A DNA stretch of 14,060 nt from DSOT01 sp052386775 (GTDB lineage Bacteria > Pseudomonadota > Gammaproteobacteria > Burkholderiales > SG8-41). The translations under genes were made by a program, and so were the position numbers. The notes under the pieces are model-generated. The model was not told where the DNA came from. It made no database searches and saw only the letters and a program-made list of their open reading frames with translations. The stretch spans positions 1-14,060 of the forward strand of contig JBQTJV010000160.1 in NCBI GenBank assembly GCA_052386775.1, read 5' to 3'. Below are positions 13,594 to 14,060 of this stretch, piece by piece (position 1 is the first letter of the stretch; each line of letters begins with the position of its first letter).

Positions 13594-14060
13594 ATGCCGT
13601 ACAGCACCCTGGTCGGCGTCCAGGAACTGGCAGCCCGTCTTCATGACGAGCGCTGGGTCGTGTGTGACTGCCGGCACGACCTGACGGCGTACGACGCGGG
13701 CCGCGCAGCCTATGCGCAGTCGCATGTTCCGGGCGCGCGGTTCCTCCATCTCGACGAAGATCTCTCCGGCCCCAAGACGGGCCTGAACGGCCGCCATCCC
13801 CTGCCGCATCCCATCACGTTCACTTTGCGATTGGGTGCGCTCGGCATCGACAACACCACCCAGGTCGTCGCCTACGACGCCAGCGGCGGCATGTATGCCG
13901 CGCGCCTCTGGTGGATGCTGCGCTGGGTGGGACACCAGCGGGTCGCAGTTCTCGACGGCGGATGGGCAGCATGGCTGGAAGCAGGGCAACCCGCAAGCGC
14001 CGCGGCACCGGAGCCGCGGCCCCCGACCGACAATCCCAGCCTCCAGCCCGTCCGCGCGAC
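13594..14060 (+). CDS. 3-mercaptopyruvate/thiosulfate sulfurtransferase (two-domain rhodanese), N-terminal part, cut by window end
   Basis: The frame from the ATG at 13594 stays open for 155 codons to the window edge. WVVCDCRHDL (21-30), SHVPGARFLHLDEDLSG (43-59), GRHPLPHP (66-73) and VVAYDASGGMYAARLWWMLRWVGH (91-114), then VLDGGWAAWLEAG (119-131), are the N-terminal rhodanese domain of SseA/TST-type sulfurtransferases, which move a sulfane sulfur from mercaptopyruvate or thiosulfate to an acceptor. In these proteins the N-terminal domain is catalytically inactive; here the active-site-loop position holds Ser97 rather than Cys, as expected, and the catalytic Cys should be in the missing C-terminal domain. 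It starts 11 nt after the Rieske gene stop and is probably co-transcribed with it. Confidence 0.88.
   Translation, partial: MPYSTLVGVQELAARLHDERWVVCDCRHDLTAYDAGRAAYAQSHVPGARFLHLDEDLSGPKTGLNGRHPLPHPITFTLRLGALGIDNTTQVVAYDASGGMYAARLWWMLRWVGHQRVAVLDGGWAAWLEAGQPASAAAPEPRPPTDNPSLQPVRA

Noticed and set aside
1..14060. CRISPR array, tRNA or mobile element
   Set aside because: No regularly spaced repeats, no cloverleaf-like sequence and no transposase or integrase motif was found on either strand.

Overview
This window is GC-rich bacterial chromosome, most likely from a betaproteobacterium. The xseB-ispA-dxs-folE order, the TIGR02281-type aspartic protease and the overall protein style support this. 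It is almost fully coding, and no tRNA, rRNA, CRISPR array, insertion sequence or phage gene was seen.

Layout: (1) 1-206 (+) is the 3' end of a clan AA retropepsin-like protease gene. It converges on a hairpin at 212-249. (2) 255-5196 (-) is a housekeeping operon transcribed xseB > ispA > dxs > folE > ribBA: exonuclease VII small subunit, farnesyl diphosphate synthase, DXP synthase, GTP cyclohydrolase I, and a bifunctional DHBP synthase/GTP cyclohydrolase II. It supplies isoprenoid, folate/pterin and riboflavin precursors, and two different GTP cyclohydrolases sit side by side. (3) 5197-5385 is a divergent control region with nested dyads and three consecutive small hairpins in front of arsS. 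(4) 5386-12302 (+) is a compact six-gene operon: an ArsS-type radical SAM protein, a sodium:solute symporter-family transporter, a metallophosphoesterase-like protein with an altered metal site, a VTT/DedA membrane domain fused to a pyridine nucleotide-disulfide oxidoreductase, a TIGR04283-type GT2 glycosyltransferase and a TIGR04282/DUF2064 CofC-like nucleotidyltransferase. (5) 12479-13582 (+) is a Rieske non-heme iron oxygenase alpha subunit, followed by (6) 13594-14060 (+), the 5' part of a two-domain rhodanese/3-mercaptopyruvate sulfurtransferase cut by the window edge.

The most interesting part is region 4. ArsS, TIGR04282 and TIGR04283 are known markers of the 'rSAM/selenodomain-associated' or arsenosugar biosynthesis neighbourhood. 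Here no arsM, ArsR-type regulator or purine phosphorylase is visible. Instead the operon carries a symporter, a phosphoesterase with substituted catalytic residues and a membrane-anchored flavoprotein disulfide reductase. A working model, which is inference, is this: ArsS couples a 5'-deoxyadenosyl radical to an arsenic (or other metalloid) substrate; the phosphoesterase, glycosyltransferase and nucleotidyltransferase-like protein convert the nucleoside into a glycosylated or lipid-linked product; the flavoprotein supplies reducing equivalents at the membrane; and the SSS protein moves substrate or product. The operon seems to lie between xseB and a Rieske oxygenase gene that I recall being direct neighbours in many betaproteobacteria, which suggests insertion at that point.
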